Assembly (NCBI GenBank): GCA_963706685.1
Contig: CAVPMY010000005.1
Location: 806,001 to 870,000, forward strand
DNA: 64,000 nt
Reading direction: 5' to 3'
From: CADEEN01 sp963706685
GTDB taxonomy: Bacteria > Pseudomonadota > Gammaproteobacteria > Burkholderiales > Burkholderiaceae_C
Notes under the pieces: model-generated
Seen by the model: the letters and a program-made list of their open reading frames with translations, nothing else
Databases searched by the model: none
Told to the model about the DNA's origin: nothing
Translations under genes and position numbers: made by a program
Shown: one piece after another, positions 1 through 8,995 of the stretch
How the letters are laid out: every line of letters starts with the position of its first letter
How positions within the stretch are numbered: position 1 is the first letter of the stretch

Positions 1-614
1 TGCAATCGATCGTCGGCAACCCCCCTGGCCGCCAGGTAGGTCCGTGCGTGTTGCGACACGGTGAGGATGCGCGTGAGTCGGCGGTAGACGCCGGGCCAGG
101 GTTGAAACGCCGGCGTGAAGGCGTCTTCGTACAGATCGTGGCCGTGCACGCGTGTCACGGCGGCACCGACCCAGCCCTCGCCCAAGGCGCGCGCGGCGGC
201 CAGGGTCTGGCCGCCGCGCCAATAGGTGTAGAGCATGACGTCGTCGCCGCGACGGGCATGGGACTTCAGCCAGGCCCGCGTGCCCCGTGCCACCGCCGCC
301 CAGCGCCAGACCCGGGCCACGCCCTGCAAGCCGCCGTGTCGCGCGGCCCGCCACAGTTCCGGGAACACGCCCGGCCAGGCCAGCGCCACGATCGCATGGA
401 CAACGAAGCCACGCCGCCAACTGCGGGCCAGTCGGCGATCGACCACCACGCCGGGCGGCACCGCCAGTTCCTCGCCCTGGTCATGCAGAGGCACCACGGT
501 CACGGAGGCGAACGCCCGGGCCAGGTGCGGCAGTTCAGGCGCCACGAACATGGTCTCACCGCCCCGGTAGGTGAACGGGTGGTTGGCGGTGAACAGGATC
601 AGGTGGCGTTTCAC
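1..614 (-). CDS. GT4-type glycosyltransferase, N-terminal part (cut by window edge)
   Basis: The reading frame is open from a GTG at 614 to the window edge, about 204 residues, with the C-terminal half missing. The start opens LILFTANHPFTYRGGET, a Rossmann N-terminal strand typical of GT-B glycosyltransferases. Further on it has TRVHGHDLYEDAF and ILTVSQHARTYL, which match the acceptor-domain pattern of GT4 enzymes of the colanic-acid/amylovoran type. The GTG start overlaps the flippase stop as GTGA, so the two genes are translationally coupled. The role is probably transfer of one sugar onto the lipid-linked repeat unit at the inner face of the cytoplasmic membrane. The donor sugar cannot be read from the sequence. 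Confidence 0.8.
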   Translation of the reverse strand, partial: MKRHLILFTANHPFTYRGGETMFVAPELPHLARAFASVTVVPLHDQGEELAVPPGVVVDRRLARSWRRGFVVHAIVALAWPGVFPELWRAARHGGLQGVARVWRWAAVARGTRAWLKSHARRGDDVMLYTYWRGGQTLAAARALGEGWVGAAVTRVHGHDLYEDAFTPAFQPWPGVYRRLTRILTVSQHARTYLAARGVADDRL

Positions 615-1813
615 GACATGGCCAGCCGCTGCGCCACGGCACTGGCCCGCCACCAGGTGGCGAGTTCGATCACCAGCAGCGCCGCCGCCAGGGCCGTGGC
701 CGCACCGAGCCACGGCACCGTGATCACGAGCACAGCGAGCGCGAGCCCCAGGCGCCACGCGGCCTGCAGCGTCAGCTCGGCATAGGCGCCGCGCGCCAGC
801 AGCACCGTGCCGGCAATGCGCGCCGCCAGGGCGGCCACGCCCGCAAGCAGCATCAGCGCCGACGGCATCAGCCAAACGGCCTGATGCGGTGCCAGCAGGG
901 CCGCGCAGAGTCCGGCCATTGCGACCGACACGGTCAACACCAGCACCCGCCTGGCCGGCGCCGGCCAGGCCACGGTTTGCAACTCGCGTTGGCGCGCCCA
1001 GCGATCGAACAACAGCGGCGACACATAACCGGCCAGGACCACGAACGCCTGGTACAGGTGCAGGCCGAGCGACGCGGCGCCGAGGGCCTCGCCGCGATGT
1101 CCCAGGGCCGCGATGGCCGACAGCAGACCGGCACCCAACAGGGCCCCCAGCGCGGTCTGGAGCCCGCTTTGCAGGCTGACCGAACGCAAGGCTCGCAGCG
1201 CCGGCGCGGCCGCCTCGTTCGTTGGCTGCGCAGGGGCGGCACGGCTCGCCAGCGCCAGGCTGACCAGCGCTGCGGCCACCGTCGACGCGGCGAGCCAGGC
1301 GATGAAGGCCGGCGGCGCCGGCAGCACGCTCGCGGCCAAAACGGCGGCCAGGATCAGCAGTGACGGCAAGGCCGTGGCCGCGCCATAGGTGACCACGCCA
1401 CGCTGCGCCATCAGAAAAGACCGTGCACAAAGATGGCCGGCGCCCAGGGGTGCCGTGGCGACGACGGCGGCGGCGAGCACGAATCCCTGCTGCCACAACA
1501 GCGCGGCCACGAGGACCGCCACGCCGCACAGCGCCAGCAAGGCGCGCATCACCAGCGGCCGCAGCTGGCCGGCCGGTGTGCCCAGCCGGTACATGACATG
1601 CAGCAGGCCCTGCGGGACACCGAAAGCGGCCAGCGCCGCCGCGGCGTCGAACCACGATCGCGCCAGGCCGAAGTCGCCCTGCGCCGCCAGGCCGAAGCGC
1701 CAGCTCACCCACAGCGCAGCGCCCAGCGTGGCCGCCGAACCCGCTGCCTGCCAGGCGATCGACTGCAGGGACGCCGACAGGCCCGGCGGGGCGCCGATGG
1801 CAGCCGGCCTCAC
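611..1813 (-). CDS. Wzx-like polysaccharide flippase / oligosaccharide transporter
   Basis: This is a 400-residue, Ala/Leu-rich protein with about ten to twelve hydrophobic segments and short charged loops, as expected of the MATE/Wzx (MOP) superfamily. The function is inferred from topology and place in the operon; no catalytic motif exists in this family. It would move undecaprenyl-linked repeat units across the inner membrane. I chose the GTG at 1813, which overlaps the end of the aminotransferase gene and is followed by VRPAAIGAPPG; the frame is open further upstream to 1924, but that part runs antiparallel to none and overlaps the aminotransferase. The downstream glycosyltransferase overlaps its stop by four bases. 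Confidence 0.7.
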   Translation of the reverse strand: MRPAAIGAPPGLSASLQSIAWQAAGSAATLGAALWVSWRFGLAAQGDFGLARSWFDAAAALAAFGVPQGLLHVMYRLGTPAGQLRPLVMRALLALCGVAVLVAALLWQQGFVLAAAVVATAPLGAGHLCARSFLMAQRGVVTYGAATALPSLLILAAVLAASVLPAPPAFIAWLAASTVAAALVSLALASRAAPAQPTNEAAAPALRALRSVSLQSGLQTALGALLGAGLLSAIAALGHRGEALGAASLGLHLYQAFVVLAGYVSPLLFDRWARQRELQTVAWPAPARRVLVLTVSVAMAGLCAALLAPHQAVWLMPSALMLLAGVAALAARIAGTVLLARGAYAELTLQAAWRLGLALAVLVITVPWLGAATALAAALLVIELATWWRASAVAQRLAMS

Positions 1814-1814
1814 C

Positions 1815-2989
1815 TCACAAACCAGGCCGCGCGGCAAGGCGTCCACCGCTGCCGCGCCCGCCGCCGAGCGCCGAGACGATCGCGGTGACCACGGCCTGCT
1901 GCTCGGCATCGGACAGGTCGGCACTCATCGGCAGGCTGAGCACGCGGGCCGCCACTGCCACGCTTTGCGGGCAGTGCTCGGCCGCGCCGTTCTCGGCATA
2001 GGCAGGTTGGTGGTGCAACGGCATCGGGTAGTGGATGGCCGTCGGCACGCCGGCCGCCTGCAGCGCCGACTGCAACGCCGGCGCGGTCGTCGACAGAAGA
2101 CGGTGTACTGGGCCCAGACACAGTCGCGGTCGTCGCGCACCGCCAGCAGGCGCAGCCCCGGCAGGCCCTGCAGCAGCTCGCGATAGCGAGCCCCCAGTTC
2201 ATGCCGGCGTTGCAGTTCCCAGTCGAAGCGCTCCAGCTTGGCCAGCACGACGGCGCATTGCAGCGTGTCCATGCGCCCGCCGACGCCGATGCGGGTGTGC
2301 GTGTAGCGCGCGCTCTGGCCGTGCACGCGGATCTCGCGGCAGGCCTGGGCCAGCGCGTCGTCGCTGGTGAAGATGCGCGCCGCCGTCGCCGTAGCAGCCC
2401 AGCGGCTTGCTCGGGAAGAAGCTGGTGCAGCCGAAGGTGCGACAGGTTGCAGCTCTGCGCGGCCCTTGTAGGTGGCGCCGAAGCTCTGCGCCGCGTCTTC
2501 GATCACCGCGAGCGCCGTGGCGCGCGGCGATGGCGTTGATCTCGTCCATGTCGGCCACCTGGCCGTACAGGCTGACCGGCATGATGGCCCGGGTGCGCGG
2601 CGTGATGGCCGCCTCGATCAGCGCGGCGTCGATGTTGCAGGTGTCGGGCTCGATGTCGACGAACACCGGCTTGCGCCGGCCAGCACGATCATCTCGGCGC
2701 GTGGCGGCGAAGGTGAACGGCGTGGTGATGACTTCGTCGCCCGGCTTCAGATCCGAGCGCCATCAGCGCGATCAGCAGCGCCTCGGTGCCGCTGGCCACG
2801 GTGATGCAGTGCCGGGCGCCGGTGCGCTCGGCCAGCCGCTGCTCGAGCTCGGCGACCTCGGGGCCCATGATGTACTGGCCGTGGTCGAGCACGCGCTGGA
2901 TGCGCGCGTCGATGTTGTCGCGCAGCGCCGCGTACTGGCGCCTTGAGGTCGATGAAGGCCAGCGGCGTCCGGTCGTTGCGCGCGTTCAT
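1815..2989 (-). pseudogene. wbpE: WbpE-like UDP-2-acetamido-3-oxo-uronate aminotransferase (DegT family), frameshifted
   Basis: Pieces of one PLP aminotransferase are spread over all three minus frames. Undoing nine single-base insertions and one deletion gives a continuous 388-residue protein. It starts FIDLKAQYAALRDNID and includes HGQYIMGPEVAELE, the PLP-phosphate stretch SGTEAL, the aspartate segment VIEDAAQSFGA and the Schiff-base lysine segment FFPSKPLGCYGDGGA. These follow Pseudomonas WbpE closely. The reaction is transamination at C3 of UDP-2-acetamido-2-deoxy-3-oxo-glucuronate, with glutamate as amino donor. The ATG at 2989 overlaps the wbpD stop. Conserved residues survive on both sides of every shift and there are no nonsense codons, so sequence error is more likely than gene decay. 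Confidence 0.85.
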
Positions 2990-3586
2990 GCGGCGATCAG
3001 GCCGCAGGCGTTGGCCGTCGAGCCGGTAGCGCTCGCCGCTGCGCGGGCAAGCGGCCTCGCCCTGGCCCGCGGCCGGCAGCGCCAGCCGCTCGCCGACGCG
3101 GCTCATCCAGCCGATCCGTCGCGCCGGCACGCCGACCATCAGCGCAAAGTCGGGCACGTCGCGGCTGACCACGGCGCCGGCGCCGACGAAGGCGTATTGC
3201 GCCGATCGTGACGCCGCAGACGATGGTGCAGTTGGCGCCCAGCGTGGCGCCGCGCTTGACCAGCGTGCGCCGGTACTCGTCCTTGCGCGCCACCGCCGCA
3301 GCGCGGGTTGTAGACGTTGGTGAAGACCATGCTCGGGCCGCAGAAGACGTCGTCCTCCAGCGTCACGGCGTCATAGACCGAGACGTTGTTCTGGATCTTG
3401 ACGTTGTCGCCGATGACCACGTCGTTGCCGACGATAGACGTTCTGGCCGAACGAGCAGCCGCGGCCGATGCGCGCACCGGCGCAGATGTGCACGAAGTGC
3501 CAGACGCGGCAGCCGTCGCCGAGCTGCGCGCCGTCATCGACGATGGCCGAGGGATGGATCGACGTGGCGGTCATGGCCATGCGCAT
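2986..3586 (-). pseudogene. wbpD: WbpD-like UDP-3-amino-uronate N-acetyltransferase, frameshifted
   Basis: This is a left-handed beta-helix (hexapeptide) acyltransferase of about 198 residues after repair. The opening is SIHPSAIVDDGAQLGDGCRVWHF; hexapeptide turns follow (VGNDVVIGDNVKIQNNVSVY), then VFTNVYNPR, RKDEYRRTLV and a C-terminal VPARRIGWMS. This order is that of WbpD/WlbB, which acetylates the 3-amino group made by WbpE using acetyl-CoA. Three single-base insertions are clear, after NV, NPRC and TIG. A fourth, near the end, is needed to reach the TGA at 2986 that would overlap the wbpE start; a stop at 2997 is the alternative. The ATG at 3586 overlaps the wbpB stop as TGATG. Confidence 0.82.
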
Positions 3587-4650
3587 CAATAGTCCAGCGG
3601 CAGGTCGACGCGCTTGCCGTCGCGCGCCGACAGGTACATGGCGATCAGCAGCTCGAGCGACTTCAGGCCTTCGCGGCCGTCGGTCTCGGGCTCGGCCTCG
3701 CCGCGCAGCGTCTTGATCACGTTGTCGTAGTACAGCGGGTGGCCGAAGCCATAGACCGAGGTGGTCTCGTAGCTGGCGTCGTCGAGTTCGCTCGTCCATC
3801 GGGTCGGGCTCGTCGAACTCCCAGTGCTGGATCTCGTTGACGGCCACGCCGCCGACGCGCACCGTGCCCTTCTCGCCGAGGATGGTGATCGAGCCTTCGA
3901 GGTTCTTCGGGTAGGTCAGCATGGTGACGTTGATCGAGCCCATGGCGCCGTTGCGCCACTTCAGCGCGGCCACGCCGGTGTCCTCGACCTCGATGTTGCG
4001 CGCCAGCGTGCCGGTGTAGGCCATCACGCTCTCGACCGGGCCGATCAGCCAGTCGAGCAGGTCGACGTAGTGGCTGGCCTGGTTCATGAATGCGCCGCCG
4101 TCGAACTCCCAGGTGCCGCGCCAGGCGGCGCTGTCGTAGTAGCTCTGCGGGCGCGTCCAGAAGACGTTGACGGTGACCATGTAGATGCGGCCGAAGCGCT
4201 CCTGGCTGACCGCGCGCTTGAGCAGCTGCAGCGTGCGGTTGCGCCGGTTCTGCTTGACGACGAACAGGCGCACGCCGGCGTCGTCGCAGGCCCGCACCAT
4301 GCGCCAGGCCGTCGCTGCCAGCGCGTGGCCATCGGTTTTTCGGTCATCACATGGCGGCCGGCGCGCGCCACCTCGATGGCCTGCTGCGGGTGCAGGCCGC
4401 TGGGCGTGGCCAGCACCACGCAATCGGCATCGCTGTGCTCGAGCAGCGCGGACAGCGAGGCGTGGCCGCGAGCGCCGGTCTGGTCTTGCGCGGCTTGCAG
4501 CGCCTGCGGGTCGTTGTCGCAGACGTCCACCAGGTCGGCGCGCTCGGCATGGCGCGCGATGGCTTCGAAGTGGCTTTGCGCAATGCGCCCGCAGCCGACG
4601 AGGGCAAATCGCACTTTGCGGTGGGTGACGGCGGGTCGGATGGGGGCCAT
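3586..4650 (-). pseudogene. wbpB: WbpB-like UDP-N-acetylglucosaminuronate 3-dehydrogenase, frameshifted
   Basis: This is a Gfo/Idh/MocA-family oxidoreductase of 353 residues after removal of three inserted bases, two near 4312-4320 and one near 3795. The N-terminal Rossmann motif is FALVGCGRIAQSH, followed by HVMTEKPMATRW (the EKP dinucleotide/catalytic segment), FVVKQNRRN and the conserved GGAFMNQASHYVDLLDWL. The last contains the active-site His. It resembles WbpB/WlbA, which oxidises C3 of UDP-GlcNAcA before WbpE and WbpD act. Frame continuity before and after each shift, with perfect family motifs, argues for sequence error. I use the ATG at 4650; an in-frame TTG lies at 4668. It is the first gene of the minus operon, divergent from the GT2 gene at 4777. 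Confidence 0.85.
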
Positions 4651-4776
4651 GAGGGGGAGCTGCCGCAAAGTTGCAACGCAAGCGGCCGCGATTATCGCAG
4701 CGCGTTTTCGGCGCTCGCGCTACATTGAACCCAGGAGGACGACTGACACGGCAGACTGCCGCTGCAGAGTGATGTG

Positions 4777-5946
4777 ATGGATGCGCTGTCGTTCGAAGCC
4801 TGGCCAAACAACGAGGGCGTGAGACATGTTGCTGTGGACAACACCGGCGCGTATGTGCCGCCCATATCGCCGCAGGGCATGGTCGTCTTCTGGTGGCACG
4901 GCCGGCCAGTGCATCACCAGTGGCTTGCCGGCCCGTCAACGTCGTCGCTGGACGGACATCTGGACCCCGGCCTGATGGCGCGGATCCGGGCCGAGGAGAG
5001 CGCGGCCGCGCCTGCGCTGCACCCGGCCAGCGTCGTCATCTGCACGCGCGACCGCCCCGACGAGTTGCAGCGCTGCCTGGCCTCGTTGCCGCAGCAGACG
5101 GTGACGCCGCGCGAGGTCATCGTCGTCGACAACGCGTCGCGCGACCAGCGCACGCGCGAGGTCGCGCTGGCAGCGGGCGCGATCTACATACGCGAAGACC
5201 GGCCGGGGCTCGACATTGCGCGCAACACCGGCGCTCGGCGCGCTACGTCGAACATCGTGGCCTACACCGACGACGATGTGCTGCTGCATCGCTCGTGGCT
5301 GGAACGCTTGGTCGCCGCCTTCGACCGGCCCGAAATTGCTGCCGTCACCGGGCTCGTCCTGCCCGCCGAGCTCGCCACCGAGGCCCAGCGCCATTTCGAG
5401 ATGCACTGGAGTTTCGGCCGCGGCTACCTGCGCCGCGACTACGACGCGGCGCGCTTCGCCGCCCACACCGACGGTGTGTTCCCGGCCTGGGAGATCGGCG
5501 CCGGCGCCAGCATGGCCTTCAGGCGCGAGCTGTTCGATCGCATCGGCTACTTCGACGAGCGCCTCGACGTCGGCCAGGCCGGCTGCTCGGGCGATTCGGA
5601 GTTCTGGTACCGCGTGCTCGCCAACGGCATGAGCTGCCGCTACGAGCCGCGGTCGGTCGCGTTTCACTTTCACCGCCGGTCCCTCGAAGGTCTGTCGCAT
5701 CAGGTGTTCCATTACATGCGCGGCCATGCGGCAGCGCTGCTGGTGCAGCACGAGCGCACGGGCATCGAAATCAACCGCACGCAGGCCTGGCGCCGCATGC
5801 CGCGCTGGTATGCGCAGCGGCTTTGGCACCGGCTTTGCGGCCGCAGGTCGGCGCGGGATCGATTCCTCAGGCAGGAGTTGCTGGGCTATCTGTCGGGCCT
5901 GATGTTCTATCTGCGGCGCAGGCGGGCTGGTGATGAGCCGCGCTGA
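4777..5946 (+). CDS. GT2 family glycosyltransferase
   Basis: A 389-residue GT-A enzyme. About 85 residues of unassigned sequence come first, including WWHGRPVHH. The GT2 core follows: SVVICTRDRPDEL, EVIVVDNASRD, a DDD-type metal motif in VAYTDDDVLLH, and a GASMAFRRELFDRIGYFDE acceptor loop with a later GDSEFWYR. The protein ends in a basic tail without obvious membrane segments. It opens a plus-strand block whose genes overlap. A GTG directly precedes the ATG at 4777 and could also be used. The likely job is adding a sugar in surface-glycan synthesis; donor and linkage are unknown. Confidence 0.88.
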   Translation: MDALSFEAWPNNEGVRHVAVDNTGAYVPPISPQGMVVFWWHGRPVHHQWLAGPSTSSLDGHLDPGLMARIRAEESAAAPALHPASVVICTRDRPDELQRCLASLPQQTVTPREVIVVDNASRDQRTREVALAAGAIYIREDRPGLDIARNTGARRATSNIVAYTDDDVLLHRSWLERLVAAFDRPEIAAVTGLVLPAELATEAQRHFEMHWSFGRGYLRRDYDAARFAAHTDGVFPAWEIGAGASMAFRRELFDRIGYFDERLDVGQAGCSGDSEFWYRVLANGMSCRYEPRSVAFHFHRRSLEGLSHQVFHYMRGHAAALLVQHERTGIEINRTQAWRRMPRWYAQRLWHRLCGRRSARDRFLRQELLGYLSGLMFYLRRRRAGDEPR

Positions 5947-8900
5947 GGCGTTGCCACCGCCGCGAACGTCGGTCGTGATCCCGGCCAGGAACGCCGGCAA
6001 GACCATCGCCCAGACGCTCGACAGCCTGCTCGCCCAGGGTGACCCCGATTGGGAAGCGCTGGTCGTCGACGACGGCTCGACCGACGACACGCCCCAACTG
6101 ATCGCCGACCACGCCGGGCGCGACAAACGCTTTATCGCCTTGCGCAGCAAGGGCAGCCAAGGCGCCTCGGCGGCGCGCAACCTCGGCCTGCAGCAGGCGC
6201 GCGGCCAGCGTGTCGTCTTCCTCGACAGCGACGACTGGGTCGAGCCGACCTACCTCGAGCGCATGCATGCCGCGCTCGATGGCGCCCCGGGCGCTGCGGC
6301 CGCTTACTGCGACTACCAGCGTGTGATGCCCGACGGTGCGCTGGCACCGGTGCACAGCGACCCGGAAGTGGCCCGCGCGCCGTTCGACACCTTCGCGCGC
6401 ACCTGCGCCGTGGCGATTCACGCCGTGCTGATCGAGCGCGAACAGGCAATTCGCGCCGGCGGCTTCGACACGTCGCTGCGCACCTGCGAGGACTGGGATC
6501 TCTGGCAACGCGTCGCCCGAGGGGGTGGCGCCTGGGTGCATGTGGCCGAAACGCTGGCGTTCTACCGCGTCAGCGACAACTCGCTGTCGCAGGATGTCGA
6601 GCGCGTGATGGCCGACGCGGCGGTCGTGATCCGTCGGGGTTATGGCAGCGACCCCCGCGTGAGCACCGCCAGCAGCATCCACGCGGCCGGCGCCTCGCCT
6701 GCACATGGCATCAGCCCCGACATCGCACTGGCCTACTTCGCACTGTGGTGCAGCGCATTCGATGCGGCATGTGGGCAGGCCCATCCTGGGCTGCGAGACC
6801 CATTGCGGGCGCTGCCGGCAGACAGCGACCACACGAATGCCGTGGTCAGCACCCTGCTCGACGGCCTGATGGTCGGCATGCGCGCCGAGCCAAGGCGGCT
6901 GGCGGCACGCTGGGGCGACTACGGTGCGCGCATCACGGCGCTGATCGACGCGCTCGGCGCCATGTGGGCCGACACCTTGGCGGCGCGACGCACGCAGTAC
7001 GCCTTCGAGCGTCTGCTGCTGCTCTATGACGACCTGGCTGCGCCGCGAACAATGTCGCTCACGCTCGGCCTGCGCGTAGACCTGCGCGCATTGACCTCTG
7101 TGGCGCCCCCGCAGGGCATCGATCGACTCTATGTCTACCTGTGCGAGGGCGCCGCGGTGCTCGCTGTGGTCGAGCCGGGCACGCTCGGCACGTTCGGGCC
7201 GCGGCAATGGATCGAGCTGGCAGCGCATCGCCTCGGTTGGAAAGCCGTCATGCGACTGGCCGGACTGCACGTCGTCCGCTCGACGACGCCGGGCCGCTTG
7301 GCCGCGGCCGCCCGCGCGGCGCGCGTGCAACTGAGGCGCTCGGCGATCCGCGATCAGGGGTGGCGCCGCATTGTCAAGGCCGCGGCACGAGACGCGTTGC
7401 TCGCTGCCGCACTGCCGGCGCCGAGCGACAACAGCCATGCCGGCCGCCTCGAACGTCTGCGCGAACAAGCCTTGGCACAGGCAGCGGCGAACATGCCCTC
7501 GAGATCGCCGGCCGCGCGCGCGGCCAGGGCCTCCACACGCGAGACGGGGGCGCTGCAGGAGCACAGCGCCGAGCAGCGTCGCGCCTTCTGGGAAGACTTC
7601 TTCCGCCAACCCGACCCCTGGAACTACGGCTCGGCCTACGAGCAGGAGAAGTACGGCTTCCAATTGGCGCTGCTGCCGGACGGCCCGATTGAAAACGCGT
7701 TGGAGCTGGCATGCGCCGAGGGCCATTTCACCGACAAGCTCGCCCGACGCGTGCAGCGGCTGATCGCCACCGACATCTCCGCCACGGCGCTGGCACGTGC
7801 TGCCGAGCGCTGCAGCCGCAACGCCAACATCGATTTCCGCCAGCTCGACCTGACAGCCGACGCGCTGCCGCAAGGCCTGGACCTGATCGTCTGCTCCGAG
7901 GTGCTGTACTTCCTTGACGAGGAAGACGCCCTGCGGCGCGTCGCCGAGCGCATGGCCGGCGCGCTCAAGCCGGGCGGCCACATCGTCTTGGCCCATGCCC
8001 TGGTGCTGAAGGAGGACATGGCGCGCACCGGCTTCGATTGGGACAACCCTTGGGGCGCCAAGACCATTTCCCGCGTCTTTGCCGAAGTGCCGACGCTGGC
8101 GGTCGAGCGATCGCTGCGCACCGAGCTGTACCGTGTCGAACGTTTCGTACGCCGAGATCCCGCCGCGGGCTTGGCGAAGCCGCACATCGAGACACGGCCG
8201 ATCGAAGCTGACATTGAACACGAGGTGGCACGCTACATCGTCTGGGGCGGCGCAATCGCGCGGCGTACCGAATTGGCCAGCACGGAGCGGCACCAGCGCA
8301 TTCCGGTGCTGGCCTATCACCGCGTCGCCGACACCGGGCCGGCCGCGCTGGCGCGCTGGCGCGTCGGCGTCGATGCCTTCGCGGCGCAGATGAGCTGGTT
8401 GCGCCGCCATGGGTACCACGCGATCTGCGGCGCCGAACTGGCCTGGTTCCTGGAGCGCCGCCACCCGTTCGTCGGCCGGCCGGTGATGATCACTTTCGAC
8501 GACGGCTACCAGGACTTCGCCGACGCGGCCTGGCCGATCCTGCGCCGGCATGACTTTCGCGCCGAGGTGTTCATCGTCACCGATGCCGTGGGGACCGCTG
8601 CCGAATGGGATCGACACCTCGGCGAGCCGGCAGCCTTGATGGATGTGGCCACCATCACCCGTCTGGCGGCCGAGGGCGTGTCGTTCGGCAGCCACCTGGC
8701 CAGCCATCGCGACGCCATGGGCCTGGCCACGCGCGAACTGGCTGCGGAGCTGACGCGGTCACGGGCGATGCTCGCCCATTGGCAGGCGCGGCCGGTCGAA
8801 TCCTTTGCTGCGCCCTATGGCCAGATCGACGAGCGGCTGTGCGTATTGGCAAACGAATGTGGCTTTTGTGTGGGATTTAGCACGGTACAGGGCGCAGCGG

Positions 8901-8995
8901 CCCTGGCCAGCGAGCCGCTGAAGTTGCCGCGTCTCGAGGTGCGAGGCAACATGACACAGGAGGAGTTCATCACCATGATGGAGGCCTGCCGGTGA
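5933..8995 (+). CDS. Three-domain protein: GT2 glycosyltransferase + NodS-like methyltransferase + NodB-like deacetylase
   Basis: One intact frame of 1020 residues. Residues 12-210 are a GT2 domain (TSVVIPARNAGKT, VVDDGSTDDT, metal motif DSDD at 98-101, CEDWDLW). Residues 210-540 match nothing I recognise. Residues 545-720 are a class I SAM methyltransferase of NodS type: FWEDFFRQPDPWNYGS, then motif I ELACAEG at 591-597, then IVCSEVLYFL. Residues 790-1020 are a NodB-homology polysaccharide deacetylase: LAYHRVAD, TFDDGY with D856/D857, the zinc pair H921/H925 in SHLASH, and FAAPYG. It could therefore attach an amino sugar, N-deacetylate it and N- or O-methylate it. The start overlaps the previous gene and its stop overlaps the next start (GTGA), so it sits in a coupled operon. 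Confidence 0.9.
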   Translation: MSRAEALPPPRTSVVIPARNAGKTIAQTLDSLLAQGDPDWEALVVDDGSTDDTPQLIADHAGRDKRFIALRSKGSQGASAARNLGLQQARGQRVVFLDSDDWVEPTYLERMHAALDGAPGAAAAYCDYQRVMPDGALAPVHSDPEVARAPFDTFARTCAVAIHAVLIEREQAIRAGGFDTSLRTCEDWDLWQRVARGGGAWVHVAETLAFYRVSDNSLSQDVERVMADAAVVIRRGYGSDPRVSTASSIHAAGASPAHGISPDIALAYFALWCSAFDAACGQAHPGLRDPLRALPADSDHTNAVVSTLLDGLMVGMRAEPRRLAARWGDYGARITALIDALGAMWADTLAARRTQYAFERLLLLYDDLAAPRTMSLTLGLRVDLRALTSVAPPQGIDRLYVYLCEGAAVLAVVEPGTLGTFGPRQWIELAAHRLGWKAVMRLAGLHVVRSTTPGRLAAAARAARVQLRRSAIRDQGWRRIVKAAARDALLAAALPAPSDNSHAGRLERLREQALAQAAANMPSRSPAARAARASTRETGALQEHSAEQRRAFWEDFFRQPDPWNYGSAYEQEKYGFQLALLPDGPIENALELACAEGHFTDKLARRVQRLIATDISATALARAAERCSRNANIDFRQLDLTADALPQGLDLIVCSEVLYFLDEEDALRRVAERMAGALKPGGHIVLAHALVLKEDMARTGFDWDNPWGAKTISRVFAEVPTLAVERSLRTELYRVERFVRRDPAAGLAKPHIETRPIEADIEHEVARYIVWGGAIARRTELASTERHQRIPVLAYHRVADTGPAALARWRVGVDAFAAQMSWLRRHGYHAICGAELAWFLERRHPFVGRPVMITFDDGYQDFADAAWPILRRHDFRAEVFIVTDAVGTAAEWDRHLGEPAALMDVATITRLAAEGVSFGSHLASHRDAMGLATRELAAELTRSRAMLAHWQARPVESFAAPYGQIDERLCVLANECGFCVGFSTVQGAAALASEPLKLPRLEVRGNMTQEEFITMMEACR

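Noticed and set aside
48..785. Plus-strand open frame of 245 residues
   Set aside because: His/Arg/Pro-rich composition without motifs; it is antisense to the GT4 gene and the flippase, which have family features.
1815..4650. True decay of the wbp operon into pseudogenes
   Set aside because: The lesions are almost all one-base insertions with no stop codons by substitution, and the protein motifs are intact on both sides; sequence error explains this better.
5867..8707. Minus-strand open frame of 946 residues
   Set aside because: Antisense to the trifunctional glycan enzyme, low-complexity Arg/Gly/Ala composition, no recognisable domain; typical of GC-rich third positions.
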